Below are positions 8,129 to 17,903 of a stretch of DNA of 64,000 nucleotides, one piece after another. The stretch comes from Maribacter sp. (GTDB taxonomy: Bacteria; Bacteroidota; Bacteroidia; Flavobacteriales; Flavobacteriaceae). Position 1 is the first letter of the stretch. Each line of letters opens with the position of its first letter. Location: the NCBI GenBank assembly GCA_024643345.1, contig JAHENB010000003.1, positions 1 through 64,000 on the forward strand. Direction: 5' to 3'. The notes under the pieces are model-generated. The model was not told the DNA's origin and did no database searches. It saw only the letters and a program-made list of their open reading frames with translations. Both the position numbers and the translations under genes were made by a program.

Positions 8129-10183
8129 ATGAAACCTAAGTTCACCAATGCCCTTATCCATGAAACGAGTCCCTACCTGTTGCAGCATGCACATAATCCG
8201 GTGCACTGGGAAGGTTGGCATCCCGAGGTATTGGCAAAGGCAAAAAAAGAGAAAAAATTACTGTTGATCAGCATTGGGTATGCGGCCTGTCATTGGTGCC
8301 ATGTAATGGAACACGAGTGTTTTGAAGATGCCGAGGTGGCCAAGGCAATGAATTCTAATTTTATCAACATTAAAATCGATAGGGAAGAACGTCCCGATGT
8401 GGACCATATTTATATGGATGCACTTCAGATAATGACGGGTAGCGGGGGTTGGCCGTTGAATATCGTGGCCCTTCCGGATGGCCGGCCGTTCTGGGGCGCC
8501 ACATATGTCTCCAAAGACAAGTGGATCGATGTCCTCGGACAACTGTCATCCTTGTACCAAAATGATCCTGAAAAAATATTGGGTTATGCCCAAAACATGG
8601 CGGAGGGCATAAAGGCCATCAATCTGATCGAAAACAAAACGGACATCAAGGTTTACGGCATGCCGCAGTTGGTCGAGACCGTGCAGGATTGGTCGAATTA
8701 TTTTGATGACTTTTTGGGCGGATATAAGCGTGCCCCTAAATTCATGATGCCGGTCAACCTTAATTTTTTGCTGCATTTCGGTACCGTACAAAATGATTCC
8801 AAAATCCTGGATTATGTGCATACCACGCTCAAGAGGATGGCATGGGGCGGCATTTTCGACCCTATTGGAGGTGGTTTTTCACGGTATTCGGTCGATGTCA
8901 AATGGCATGTGCCCCATTTCGAAAAAATGCTTTATGACAATGCCCAACTTGTAAGCCTTTATGCAAATGCCTATGCCGCTACAAAAAATGAACTCTATCG
9001 TGAAACGGTAGAACGGACGGTTGATTTTGTCAAAACCGAACTGATGGACAAAAACTATGGCTTTTATTCGGCCCTTGATGCTGATAGCATCAACGAGACA
9101 GGGGTTTTGGAAGAGGGCGCGTATTATGTTTGGAAACAGGAAACCCTCGAATCGTTGTTAGGGGAAGACTATCCCGTGTTCAAGGATTATTATAACATCA
9201 ACGATTACGGCCTCTGGGAGCATGGCAACTATGTTTTGATCCGGGATGCCACTGCAGCGGAGCACGCCAAAAAACATGGTATCGGAAGCGAACCATTGAA
9301 GCGAACCATTGATATGTGCCTTAAAATATTAAAAAAGCATCGCGACCAAAGGGAGCGACCCAGACTGGACGATAAAATACTCACCTCTTGGAATGGATTG
9401 ATGCTCAAAGCCTTGGTCGATGCCCATCGTTATCTGGGCCACCGGAAATATCTAGATCTGGCCTTAAAAAACGCTGAATTCCTTCAAAAAAACATGATTA
9501 CCCAAGAAGGCGGGCTCTTTCATAACCATAAGAATGGCAAGAGCAATATCAACGGTTATCTTGAAGATTATGCCTCGGTCATCGAGGGCTATACGGCCCT
9601 TTATGAGGTTACTTTTGAAGAAAAGTGGCTCAAAATGGCCAAATCACTTGCCGATTATTGTCTGGAGCACCATTATGATGCGGAAAGCAAATTGTTTTAT
9701 TTTACCCAAAAAGAGGATGATTTCATCATCCGCAGAACCCTGGAAACAGCAGACAACGTGATTCCGGCTTCGAACTCGATCATGGCCAAAAACCTGTTCC
9801 GCCTCTCCCATTTTTATCCCCTGGAGCGCTATGGGGCGCTTGCATTGCAGATGCTCATGAACATTCAGGACCATTTTTCAACCAACGCGCAAAGCCATGC
9901 AAATTGGCTGCAATTGGTGCTACTTGTGAACCTTCCATTTTATGAAGTGGCCATTGTAGGTCCCGAATACAACGACAAGGCAAGTCAAATGGTCAAACAC
10001 TATTTGCCCGATACCGTTTTCGCGGCGGCCCCCAAAGAGAGCCAATTGGCTCTTTTGGCCGATCGATTTATAGAGGGAAAAACCCCTATCTACATCTGCG
10101 AAAAGGGCACCTGCCAACTGCCCGTTGAAGAGGTTTCGGTTGCCCTGGCCCAGCTCCATGAATCCAAAGATTTTTCTTTTTAA
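8129..10183 (+). CDS. DUF255 thioredoxin-domain protein (YyaL/SPATA20-like)
   Basis: A 684-residue cytoplasmic protein. The N-terminal DUF255 thioredoxin-fold domain (about 4-165) starts [19 protein letters not shown] and has a Cys54-His-Trp-Cys57 redox motif ([12 protein letters not shown]). The rest is an (alpha/alpha)6-type domain resembling N-acylglucosamine epimerase/glycosidase folds, with [27 protein letters not shown] and SNSIMAKNL segments. The length is normal for the family. The enzymatic role is not established; the CHWC pair suggests redox activity, but this is inference. The gene is flanked by a terminator upstream and an MscS gene with its own promoter downstream. Confidence 0.9.
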   Translation: MKPKFTNALIHETSPYLLQHAHNPVHWEGWHPEVLAKAKKEKKLLLISIGYAACHWCHVMEHECFEDAEVAKAMNSNFINIKIDREERPDVDHIYMDALQIMTGSGGWPLNIVALPDGRPFWGATYVSKDKWIDVLGQLSSLYQNDPEKILGYAQNMAEGIKAINLIENKTDIKVYGMPQLVETVQDWSNYFDDFLGGYKRAPKFMMPVNLNFLLHFGTVQNDSKILDYVHTTLKRMAWGGIFDPIGGGFSRYSVDVKWHVPHFEKMLYDNAQLVSLYANAYAATKNELYRETVERTVDFVKTELMDKNYGFYSALDADSINETGVLEEGAYYVWKQETLESLLGEDYPVFKDYYNINDYGLWEHGNYVLIRDATAAEHAKKHGIGSEPLKRTIDMCLKILKKHRDQRERPRLDDKILTSWNGLMLKALVDAHRYLGHRKYLDLALKNAEFLQKNMITQEGGLFHNHKNGKSNINGYLEDYASVIEGYTALYEVTFEEKWLKMAKSLADYCLEHHYDAESKLFYFTQKEDDFIIRRTLETADNVIPASNSIMAKNLFRLSHFYPLERYGALALQMLMNIQDHFSTNAQSHANWLQLVLLVNLPFYEVAIVGPEYNDKASQMVKHYLPDTVFAAAPKESQLALLADRFIEGKTPIYICEKGTCQLPVEEVSVALAQLHESKDFSF

Positions 10184-10204
10184 CAAGATTTTAATTTTCA
10201 TAAA

Positions 10205-10235
10205 TTGATAAATGCCTTGATTTTTATTAGGTTTC
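10205..10235 (+). promoter_or_regulatory. Promoter of the MscS gene
   Basis: TTG (10205-10207), 20-base spacer, TAGGTTTC (10228-10235), a 7 of 8 match to TAnnTTTG. The ATG is at 10259. Confidence 0.55.
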
Positions 10236-10258
10236 GGAATTAAATACAAAATAGGATT

Positions 10259-11080
10259 ATGACAGAAATAAGCAATTACCAGGAATATTTGGATAAGGCC
10301 ATTGCAATCATTTGGGAGGTCCTTCCCAATTTGATTACCGCAACCATAATTTTTGTAGTAGGTCTTTGGGTCGTGCGTTTTATAAATCGAATGGTACATC
10401 GGTTCTTTCAAAAGAAAGATTATGACCTTGCCTTGGAATCCTTTTTACAAAGTTTTATCAGTTTGGCCCTTAAGGCCTTGTTGTTCGTGCTGGTGATTAC
10501 CCAATTAGGGGTTAAATCCTCGTCATTGGTAGCCATCGTAGGTGCTGCCGGCCTGGCAGTAGGCCTGGCATTGCAAGGTTCCCTGGCCAATTTTGCGGGC
10601 GGGGTTTTGATCTTGATCTTCAAACCTTTTAAGATCGGGGATTTTATTTCTGCCCAAGGCGTTGACGGTACGGTGAAAGAAATCACCATTTTTACCACCA
10701 AGCTCAATACCTTTGGGAACCAAGTCGCCATACTTCCCAATGGGCAACTGAGCAACAACAACATCATCAATTACAATTCAGAGTCTACCCGCCGTGATAA
10801 AATAGATGTGGGTATCGGCTATGGATCCAATATTAAAGAGGCAAAGGACATTCTTCTGCAGATATGTACAGAAAAAAGCAACATTCTTAAAGAACCCGCT
10901 CCTGAGGTATATGTAGGCGAATTGGCCGATAGTTCGGTAAACCTCACCTTAAGGTTTTGGGCCAAGAACGAGGATTTTTGGAATGCCCATTTTTATGTCA
11001 TTGAAGAAACCAAGCATCGCTTCGATGCCGCCGGTATTGAAATCCCCTTTCCACAACGGGTGGTATACGGCCTCAAATAA
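10259..11080 (+). CDS. Small-conductance mechanosensitive channel, MscS type
   Basis: A 273-residue inner-membrane channel that would open under membrane tension to release solutes during hypo-osmotic shock. Three N-terminal helices (about 18-42, 63-83 and 88-120) are followed by the MscS beta domain. The pore helix has the Gly/Ala pattern AAGLAVGLALQGSLANFAGG, then PFKIGDFI and the FxxxxxILPNGQL segment of the soluble domain. The C-terminus ends IPFPQRVV, as in short MscS proteins. The length matches E. coli-like MscS, with no extra sensory domain. A -33/-7 pair lies upstream, so it is probably monocistronic. Confidence 0.93.
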   Translation: MTEISNYQEYLDKAIAIIWEVLPNLITATIIFVVGLWVVRFINRMVHRFFQKKDYDLALESFLQSFISLALKALLFVLVITQLGVKSSSLVAIVGAAGLAVGLALQGSLANFAGGVLILIFKPFKIGDFISAQGVDGTVKEITIFTTKLNTFGNQVAILPNGQLSNNNIINYNSESTRRDKIDVGIGYGSNIKEAKDILLQICTEKSNILKEPAPEVYVGELADSSVNLTLRFWAKNEDFWNAHFYVIEETKHRFDAAGIEIPFPQRVVYGLK

Positions 11081-11117
11081 ATTTCAGGCACCATAGGATA
11101 ATCAAATTTCTAACTCC

Positions 11118-11148
11118 TTGATTTTTAGCATGGTTTTTGCTATCTTTA
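11118..11148 (+). promoter_or_regulatory. Promoter of the exported hypothetical gene
   Basis: TTG (11118-11120), 20-base spacer, TATCTTTA (11141-11148), a 7 of 8 match to TAnnTTTG. The ATG is at 11171. Confidence 0.55.
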
Positions 11149-11170
11149 AGTAAGATAAATCATTTGGATC

Positions 11171-11881
11171 ATGGAAAAATTTTGGATAATAATGCTTTTG
11201 GGCACAGTTAGTGCCTATGCACAGATCAATGGCAATGGCGACGGTATTACCACGGATACCCAGGCCGGTATTGTGATCAGGGAGGTTCCCATAGAAGGCT
11301 CCCGTTATATGAACGAGATTTATAAACAAGGGGAAACCATAATCAATGGAACCCAACAGACCGCTGCCTTGATGCGATACGATGCGCTGAATGATGCCGT
11401 GGAGTTGTTGGACAATAACCAGCAGCCCCGCAAACTCTTAAGAAGGAAAAACATCTGGGCCATATTTGATGGGAAAACCTATGCAGTTCTCGATTACAAA
11501 GAAGGGAACCGGATTAAAGAAGGCTACTTCAACCCGCTGAACATTGGTAAAATAGTGCTCTTGTTCAAGCCCAAGAAAATGTTCAGGCAGGCCGAAAAGC
11601 CCGATAACGGCTACGACACCTATGATCCGCCCGCCTATCTGGACATTTCGGAACACTATATCAAAAAAGGGGATGCCCCGGCCCAATTGATCAAACTGAA
11701 CAAAAGAAATGTGCTGAAGGCCATTGGTGGCAATACTGCGGAACTTAAAAAGTATGTGTCACAAAACAGCTTGAACCTCGGCAAAGAAGAAGATGTGGTG
11801 CGATTGCTCGACCATTACAACAAAATCGATACTCCTTCCAATAACGGAAGCAGCGGAGGTAGAAGCAGTTTGGGCTTATAA
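11171..11881 (+). CDS. Exported protein of unknown function
   Basis: A 236-residue protein I do not recognise. It has a clear signal peptide (about 1-18, ending SAYAQ). The mature part is soluble and mixed alpha/beta, with KNIWAIFDGKTYAVLDYKEG in the middle and a C-terminal Lys-rich half (KKYVSQNSLNLGKEED). The last 15 residues are Ser/Gly/Asn-rich (NNGSSGGRSSLGL) and look disordered. No transmembrane segment, lipobox, Cys pair or type IX C-terminal signal is seen. It has its own promoter and is convergent with tsaB. Composition resembles its neighbours, so there is no sign of recent transfer. Confidence 0.7.
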   Translation: MEKFWIIMLLGTVSAYAQINGNGDGITTDTQAGIVIREVPIEGSRYMNEIYKQGETIINGTQQTAALMRYDALNDAVELLDNNQQPRKLLRRKNIWAIFDGKTYAVLDYKEGNRIKEGYFNPLNIGKIVLLFKPKKMFRQAEKPDNGYDTYDPPAYLDISEHYIKKGDAPAQLIKLNKRNVLKAIGGNTAELKKYVSQNSLNLGKEEDVVRLLDHYNKIDTPSNNGSSGGRSSLGL

Positions 11882-12164
11882 GGCTATTGTTCCCAAAATA
11901 AGATATCCGTTTTCTGAAATTTTTCAATTAAAAAAGTTAGTCTTTCTTTTGTTTTACTGCCCATGCTTTTGAGTAAAATCCCGCGACCGCAATCGGTTAT
12001 AGTGGGATTGCATGTAATTGCGATGGGCCAATGATCAGCGACCCTTAGGGTATTGTCTCAGGTCTTTTTGGCAGGGGCGATATGTGTGATGTGTGCTAGA
12101 ATGCCAGGCAAGATGTGATTGCATTTTGGATAACGACAAAACACCAAGGGTACTGCCTCTTTGA
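11882..12164. other. Intergenic region between convergent genes, nothing recognised
   Basis: 283 bases between the exported hypothetical and the end of tsaB. No open frame with coding character, no strong hairpin with a T-run and no repeat is seen. A GCAATC (11989) / GATTGC (12006) pair could fold weakly. Confidence 0.5.
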
Positions 12165-12833
12165 TCAAACCTGCTTCTTGGTGATCAAAAAGTCCTTTAA
12201 ATAAAGGGGTTCAAAATAGGCAAGGTCCTCAAAGTCCTTTGAAAGGAATTTCCGATACGAAAGGGCCGCCATTTCCCTTGCAGACGGCACCGCTTCGGAA
12301 TTAAAATATATATTGGGTCCCGAGAGCACTTCCTTGCATTTTTGGGCGCCGCTGCCCAACAACCATACTTCCCCTTTTTGGATAAACGCTTCGAAAGAAT
12401 GCTCATCGATGATTTCGGCCCTGGTCTCCCTTACCATTTGTAGGTTTTGGTCAAAAACTGCGGAATAGACCTCCATACGACGGGCATCCAACATGGGAAT
12501 GATAAAGGCTCCCTTGGTCGCCTGTTGAGCCATACTTTCAAGCGTGGGAATGGCGATCAAGGGAAGGTCTAAAGAAAAACAGAGTCCCTTCGCCGCCGAA
12601 ACCCCTATTCGGAGTCCGGTATAAGATCCGGGGCCCTTGCTTACGGCAATGGCATCCAAATCGGGAAAATTCAGGCCAGCATCGGATAGCACTTCTTCAA
12701 TGAAGCGGTGCAACTGTTCTGAATGGGAATAGTTGGGTGAGTTGTCTTCCTTTAAGGCCATAATTACCCCATCCTTCGCCACCCCTACCGAGCAGTTGGT
12801 GGTTGCCGTCTCTATGTTCAGGATCTGGGCCAT
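12165..12833 (-). CDS. tsaB: tRNA threonylcarbamoyladenosine biosynthesis protein TsaB
   Basis: A 222-residue ASKHA-fold partner of TsaD in making the t6A base of ANN-decoding tRNAs. TsaB is the non-catalytic subunit that holds TsaD and TsaE together. The N-terminus MAQILNIETATTNCSV and the segments KGPGSYTGLRIG and IPMLDARRMEVYSAVF are diagnostic. It lies 16 bases after tolC on the same strand, so it is likely expressed with the export locus; I see no functional connection between them. The ATG at 12833 gives the expected N-terminus. Confidence 0.95.
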   Translation of the reverse strand: MAQILNIETATTNCSVGVAKDGVIMALKEDNSPNYSHSEQLHRFIEEVLSDAGLNFPDLDAIAVSKGPGSYTGLRIGVSAAKGLCFSLDLPLIAIPTLESMAQQATKGAFIIPMLDARRMEVYSAVFDQNLQMVRETRAEIIDEHSFEAFIQKGEVWLLGSGAQKCKEVLSGPNIYFNSEAVPSAREMAALSYRKFLSKDFEDLAYFEPLYLKDFLITKKQV

Positions 12834-12849
12834 GTAACAAACTCCTCGA

Positions 12850-14190
12850 TTAATTCAGTACGATGGGAAGACCAAAATAGAATTCCAAAACCTTGATTCT
12901 AAAAATATAATCGTACTTGGTCCGGATCACTTCGGCTTCGGCATTATCAACCCTTGCCTGGGCCTGGCTAAAATCGAAGGCGTTCATCAACCCAACATCA
13001 AAACGTTCCTTGGTATATACATAGGCCAATCGCCTTGCTTCCAAAGTTTTTTGGGTCGCTTCATAGGCTTTAGCGGAATTCTTCACATCTACATAGGCCT
13101 GGTTAACCGTGGTCTCAAGATCCAATTTGTCTTGTTCGAACTGCAACTGTGCCTTTTTATAACTGATCAGGGAACGCTTCACATTGTTCCTTGTGCTCAT
13201 CCCATTAAAAACAGGCACATTCAATTGGGCTCCAAAGGAAATACCGTCATTGATCCACAACTGATCTCTAAAAGGAATCAAATCTCCCGTAATGGGATCT
13301 AAAAACTGATCCGAATATCTCGTATTGTAATTGACAAATGCGCCAAGGGTAGGATAAAATGCCCCTTTTGCTATGGCTACGTCCTTCTCGGCAAGGGCCA
13401 CGCTATATTCTGAAAATTTAATGTCGTTTCGGAAGGTAAGCGCCTTATCAAAAATAACCTTGGCAGAATTGGAAAGAATATCGGAAGGGGGAACATCGAA
13501 TTCCTCCTCAGCGATATCAAAATTTTCGTAATCGGTGATCTGTAACAGTTGAGCCAAGGCGATACGCGATATCAACACCTGGTTTTCCCCGTTGACTATT
13601 TGCTGTTCCTGATTGGCAGCAGTGGCCTGAATCTCCAATAAATCTCCTTGTGGCACTACACCGGAACTTACCAATTGCTCTGTTCTTAATAAATCTTGTT
13701 GGGTTACGGCATATTGTGCTTCAAAAACCTTTAATGCTTCCTTGTTCGACAAAACGTTCAAATAATTCACTGCAACATTCAAGCGGATGTCATCGACCAA
13801 ATTATCCAGGCGGTACTGGTTGGCTATGGCATTCAATTTCGCACGGTTCAATTGATTATAATTGATAAGCCCATTGAAAAGGTTGACCCTAGAAGTGACG
13901 CTACCCGATGAAGTGTTTTGCGTAGTATTTACGGGACGGTTGTTGGTGGGGTCAAATGACAAACCCGTGTTGCTTGAAAAACTTATGGAACCATTTAAAT
14001 CGGGCAATAGATTGCCAATGGCATCGGACTTGTCAATTCGAGCATTTTCAAGGTCCAATTCAAATTGCTGTATGGTCAAATTATTTTCTTGCGCGTAGGT
14101 TACGCACTCTTCCAAGGTCCATTTTCTTTGTTGGGCCGAAATTAAGCCTATGGAAAATAGCAACAGCATTGCCGTTAGTTTAACTTTCAT
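12850..14190 (-). CDS. TolC-family outer-membrane efflux protein
   Basis: A 446-residue outer-membrane channel with a signal peptide (about 1-19, SAQQ). It has two repeated outer-membrane efflux domains made of long amphipathic helices and short barrel strands, including NLTIQQFELDLENARIDKS near the start and the mirrored YTKERFDVGLMNAFDFSQA near the end. It is expected to assemble as a trimer and connect to a periplasmic adaptor. It lies 42 bases after the MacA-like gene, is the only channel gene in the locus, and so probably serves both adaptor/permease sets. Confidence 0.93.
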   Translation of the reverse strand: MKVKLTAMLLLFSIGLISAQQRKWTLEECVTYAQENNLTIQQFELDLENARIDKSDAIGNLLPDLNGSISFSSNTGLSFDPTNNRPVNTTQNTSSGSVTSRVNLFNGLINYNQLNRAKLNAIANQYRLDNLVDDIRLNVAVNYLNVLSNKEALKVFEAQYAVTQQDLLRTEQLVSSGVVPQGDLLEIQATAANQEQQIVNGENQVLISRIALAQLLQITDYENFDIAEEEFDVPPSDILSNSAKVIFDKALTFRNDIKFSEYSVALAEKDVAIAKGAFYPTLGAFVNYNTRYSDQFLDPITGDLIPFRDQLWINDGISFGAQLNVPVFNGMSTRNNVKRSLISYKKAQLQFEQDKLDLETTVNQAYVDVKNSAKAYEATQKTLEARRLAYVYTKERFDVGLMNAFDFSQAQARVDNAEAEVIRTKYDYIFRIKVLEFYFGLPIVLN

Positions 14191-14232
14191 TTGATGAATT
14201 TTTCTTGATTATTTATTTTGATTGATGTTTGC

Positions 14233-15372
14233 TTATTCACTGGTTTCCTCGTCATCTTCTCCCTTCTTGATCGGCTCGGTTTTATTCCATTGCTTTACCT
14301 GATCTTCTTCGGTAATTCCTGAAATAATTTCAACGTTAACCCCATCGGAAATTCCGATCTCGACATCCTTTCGTTCAAACTTTTGTTGGGCCACGTCACC
14401 GACCGCAACCTCAACATAGGGCTTGTCGGTGTTCTTGTCAAATTGCAGCAAGGCCTCCGGAATCACCAAAATGCTGTCTTTCTTCTCCAACACCAAGGAA
14501 GCATTGGCACTATAGCCAGCACGGATGAAAATGTCATCCTTAACTTCCACATCCCCTTCAATCTTGAACTGGACCGCACCGGCCTCTTCGAGCCCTTTTG
14601 GTGCGATAAACTTCAATTTGGCTTCAAGTTCCTTCCCTTCCACTGCGCCAAGACTTATCTTCAATGGCATGCCCACCTCCAATTTCCCAACCTCCCCTTC
14701 GTCCACTTTGCCCTCAAAAATCATCTTGCCCAAATCGGCAATGGAAGCAATGGTGGTGCCGTCGTTAAAGTTGTTGCTCTGGATCACCTGGTCCCCTTCC
14801 TTCACGGGAATTTCCAAAATGGTACCAGAAACGGTTGCTCGTATATTTGTATTCGCTGTGGTAGATCCCCCAGCAGATCCCTGGCGGATGATCTGGTAAT
14901 CGGCCTGCGCGTTCTTCAGTTCCTGTTCGGCCTGTTCAAATTGCAGTTTGAGGGTATTGAAATCCTGGCTTGATATCACCCCTTTTTCAAAAAGCGCCTT
15001 ATTACGATCGTATTCGATTTTCACATTGCCCAAAGACAATTGGGCGGTTCGAACCCTCCCACTTGCCTGGTTCAGTGCCTGTTCGTTGGGCACTACCTTA
15101 ATTTTGGCAATCAGGTCTCCCGCTTTGACTTTGGCACCTTCTTCCAAATAGATTTGGTCAATAATTCCCGATATCTGCGGTTTGATCTCTACCTCGTCTT
15201 CCGGAATCACCTTGCCCGTGGCAACCGTTTTCTTTTCGATGTTTGCTATAAAGGGTTTTTGGGTCTCAAAGGTGATGGCAGATTTGCTGTTCGATTTAAT
15301 AAAAAACGCGGCGGCCCACAATGCGCCAAGTACCAAAATACCTATTAGTACATATTTTACGATTTTGTTCAT
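14233..15372 (-). CDS. MacA-like periplasmic adaptor (distal copy)
   Basis: A 379-residue membrane-fusion protein with one N-terminal membrane anchor (about 7-25) and then lipoyl/hairpin/beta-barrel domains: KVIPEDEVEIKPQISGII, a coiled-coil hairpin (about 105-160) and the second lipoyl half VSGTILEIPVKEGDQVI. MacA-type adaptors join an ABC permease to TolC. It is paralogous to the adaptor at 18706-19818 along its length, including the phrase FNDGTTIASIADLGKMIFEGKVDE versus its near-identical counterpart. It starts 34 bases after the permease and is followed by tolC. The C-terminal acidic tail (DDEETSE) is not in the other copy. Confidence 0.92.
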   Translation of the reverse strand: MNKIVKYVLIGILVLGALWAAAFFIKSNSKSAITFETQKPFIANIEKKTVATGKVIPEDEVEIKPQISGIIDQIYLEEGAKVKAGDLIAKIKVVPNEQALNQASGRVRTAQLSLGNVKIEYDRNKALFEKGVISSQDFNTLKLQFEQAEQELKNAQADYQIIRQGSAGGSTTANTNIRATVSGTILEIPVKEGDQVIQSNNFNDGTTIASIADLGKMIFEGKVDEGEVGKLEVGMPLKISLGAVEGKELEAKLKFIAPKGLEEAGAVQFKIEGDVEVKDDIFIRAGYSANASLVLEKKDSILVIPEALLQFDKNTDKPYVEVAVGDVAQQKFERKDVEIGISDGVNVEIISGITEEDQVKQWNKTEPIKKGEDDEETSE

Positions 15373-15406
15373 TTCAAGTGTATTTGATTAAGTGTTGGTT
15401 TATAGT

Positions 15407-16669
15407 TTATTCTTCTCTAAGTGCGTCGATCGGTCTAATACTTACGGCCCGTTGGGCAGGAATGAGACCTATTAGGGTTCCCAAAACCACCATTAATGCC
15501 AAAGCACCGATCACATAGGGAATGGGTACGGTAGGATTGGTATACGGGAAATCAGTGCCTTGTGTGGCCAAATCGATACCCTTGAGGGTGAGGGCCCCGA
15601 CAATGACCCCAATGATACCTGCCAAAAGGGTCAAGAACAAAGATTCGATGATGATCTGGTTGCGAACCTCAGCCGGGGTTGCCCCCAAGGCCCTTCGAAC
15701 CCCCAATTCCCTGGTACGTTCCTTTACCGATATCAAAAGGATGTTGCCGATACCGATTACACCTGCCAAAATGGTGGCAATTCCCACAATGAGGGATAAA
15801 AAGGTAAGTCCGTTGGCAAAACCAACAATCCTATTGAAGATTTCCCCAAGGTTAAAAGAACCAAATGCCCGTTCATCTTTGGGATCTACCCTATGGATAC
15901 TTTTCAAGATGGTCTTCACATCTTCCTCCACTTTCACCACGTCTGCATCATCATAAGCGGCGATAGTGAGCCAGGAAACATCATCACCGGTGTTATAAAG
16001 TTTTTTGAATGTGGTAAAGGGAATGTAAATGTCCCCATCGGATTCAAACCCGCCCCCTGGGGTAAATTTGTGCACTCCGACGATTTGGAAGTATACATTG
16101 TCCAATCTTATGTAGCCCCCGATGGGATCTTCATCTTTTTCAAACAGCTCGGATTGCGTACGCTCGCCTATCACACATACTTTTCTACTTTGCTCCACGT
16201 CTTCATCGTTGATGAAACGGCCGCCGTCATAAATTTTCTTGGTCGCGATTCTCGTAAAGACCGGATAATCGCCATAGATGGCATAATTGCCCGATTTCAA
16301 ACCACGCACCACGGTCGCCGCGGTATCTCCGAAAACCCCTCTGGCATTCCTTGGTGCGATATATTGTATCTCCGGAATCCTATTTTGCAAGGTTTGCACA
16401 TCCGATAGCTTCAACTGCAATTGCCTTCCGGTTTTATAACCCCCGTAGGGTATACTCGTACTCTGCGCCCATGCGAACATGCTGTTCATGGCCACCGATT
16501 CAAATTCACGTTCAAACCCGTTATCCAAGCCTTTAGAAGCCCCAGAAAGACCTATGTAGATATAGATGCCCACGAACACCCCGATCATGGTAAGAAAGGT
16601 CCTCACCTTGTTTCTGCTGATCGATTGAAAGATCTCCTGCCAGGTATTGCTATCAAATAACTGTCGCAT
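15407..16669 (-). CDS. MacB-like ABC transporter permease (fourth in the locus)
   Basis: A 420-residue type VII ABC permease without its own ATPase domain. It has one N-terminal helix (about 22-42), a large MacB-type periplasmic core (about 45-285) and three C-terminal FtsX-like helices (about 292-315, 343-368 and 382-405). The cytoplasmic segment KERTRELGVRRALGATPAEV is the ATPase contact. The C-terminus PAQRAVSIRPIDALREE is typical. It lies one base after the previous permease stop, suggesting translational coupling and a heterodimer with it. The shared ATPase is two genes upstream. Confidence 0.93.
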   Translation of the reverse strand: MRQLFDSNTWQEIFQSISRNKVRTFLTMIGVFVGIYIYIGLSGASKGLDNGFEREFESVAMNSMFAWAQSTSIPYGGYKTGRQLQLKLSDVQTLQNRIPEIQYIAPRNARGVFGDTAATVVRGLKSGNYAIYGDYPVFTRIATKKIYDGGRFINDEDVEQSRKVCVIGERTQSELFEKDEDPIGGYIRLDNVYFQIVGVHKFTPGGGFESDGDIYIPFTTFKKLYNTGDDVSWLTIAAYDDADVVKVEEDVKTILKSIHRVDPKDERAFGSFNLGEIFNRIVGFANGLTFLSLIVGIATILAGVIGIGNILLISVKERTRELGVRRALGATPAEVRNQIIIESLFLTLLAGIIGVIVGALTLKGIDLATQGTDFPYTNPTVPIPYVIGALALMVVLGTLIGLIPAQRAVSIRPIDALREE

Positions 16670-16670
16670 A

Positions 16671-17903
16671 TTATTCGTCTCTAAGTGCTACAATGGGTTT
16701 TATTCTCGCTGCCCTCCTTGCCGGCACATAACCGGCGATCGTACCACATATGATCAATAAGATGGTCGCAAATATCGCGGTTCCCGTATTGATGAAAGGA
16801 CTTGTAATAAAATAATCCTCGGCCAATTTGTTGCCCAGATACTTGAGTAGCCCTATCCCCAGGAGCATTCCAAAGATTCCGAAGATCGTGGTGATAAAGA
16901 TCGATTCCATGAGTATGGTAGTGGTTACAATCCTTGGGGTGGCGCCCAAAGCCTTTCGGATCCCTATTTCCTTGGTCCGTTCCTTTACAACAAAGAGCAT
17001 AATATTACTTATTCCTATGATTCCTGAGATAATCACGACAAAAGCGATTCCGGAGATGATCAATTGCAATACTCCAGCGAACTGTTGGTTCTGTTTTAAC
17101 TGATCCGCAATGTTTCGGATAAAAAGCCCGTTCGGATCTTTGGGACTGATGATTTTTTTGCTTCGAATATATTTATCCAGGCTCCTTTCAAACGCCATGG
17201 CGCCTGCATAGCCTATCTGTGGTTTGAATGCCAAAACAATTTGATCTATCTTATCGGTGTTCTTCTCGATCAGTTGGCGGGTGGTATAGGGAATATAGAT
17301 GATACGTTCTTCATTATCCCCCCCATCATCCTGAAAAACCCCTATTACTTTAAAGACGCTACCTGAAATATCGATGAACTCCCCAATCGGTTCTGCCCCT
17401 TTAAACAAATCCTTTGCCACCAAACGGCCAATGACCGCATATTTGGTCTTTTCTTTGATATCGGTTTCATTCAGATAACGGCCTTGCATGATCATGGTCT
17501 TCTCCGAAAATTGGTGTGCAGGACCTACACCATACGTTGTATAGTTGTTCGATTCTTCGTGGTATTTCACCAAACCCGATCTACGAATCCTTGGGGTTAT
17601 GTACTCCATGAACATGGCAAAATTCTTTTCAATATCGGCCAAATCCTCATTCTCAAATTCAATGCGCCGATTCGCCTTATACCCTTTATAAGGTAAGGTC
17701 GTTTGTCCGGGAAACAGATAAAATACATTGGTGGCATCTTGCCCAAAGAACTTGGCAAAGGTATTGTTGAGGCCATTGCCCATACCGAAAAGAGCCACAA
17801 AAATGAAGATGCCCAGGGCTACCGTAAACCCCGTAAGAAAGGTCCGAAGCTTGTTCTTTTGGATGGTCTCGAATATTTCCTTCCAGGTATCCCTACTGAA
17901 CAT
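16671..17903 (-). CDS. MacB-like ABC transporter permease (third in the locus)
   Basis: A 410-residue permease with the same design as its neighbour: an N-terminal helix, a periplasmic core and three C-terminal helices. It has KERTKEIGIRKALGATPRIV at the ATPase-binding loop and ends PARRAARIKPIVALRDE. Its start overlaps the end of the ATPase gene by 11 bases and its stop is one base from the next permease, so ATPase-permease-permease form a tightly coupled trio. It most likely pairs with the 15407-16669 product. The substrate is unknown; MacB relatives export macrolides, peptides or lipoprotein-like cargo. Confidence 0.93.
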   Translation of the reverse strand: MFSRDTWKEIFETIQKNKLRTFLTGFTVALGIFIFVALFGMGNGLNNTFAKFFGQDATNVFYLFPGQTTLPYKGYKANRRIEFENEDLADIEKNFAMFMEYITPRIRRSGLVKYHEESNNYTTYGVGPAHQFSEKTMIMQGRYLNETDIKEKTKYAVIGRLVAKDLFKGAEPIGEFIDISGSVFKVIGVFQDDGGDNEERIIYIPYTTRQLIEKNTDKIDQIVLAFKPQIGYAGAMAFERSLDKYIRSKKIISPKDPNGLFIRNIADQLKQNQQFAGVLQLIISGIAFVVIISGIIGISNIMLFVVKERTKEIGIRKALGATPRIVTTTILMESIFITTIFGIFGMLLGIGLLKYLGNKLAEDYFITSPFINTGTAIFATILLIICGTIAGYVPARRAARIKPIVALRDE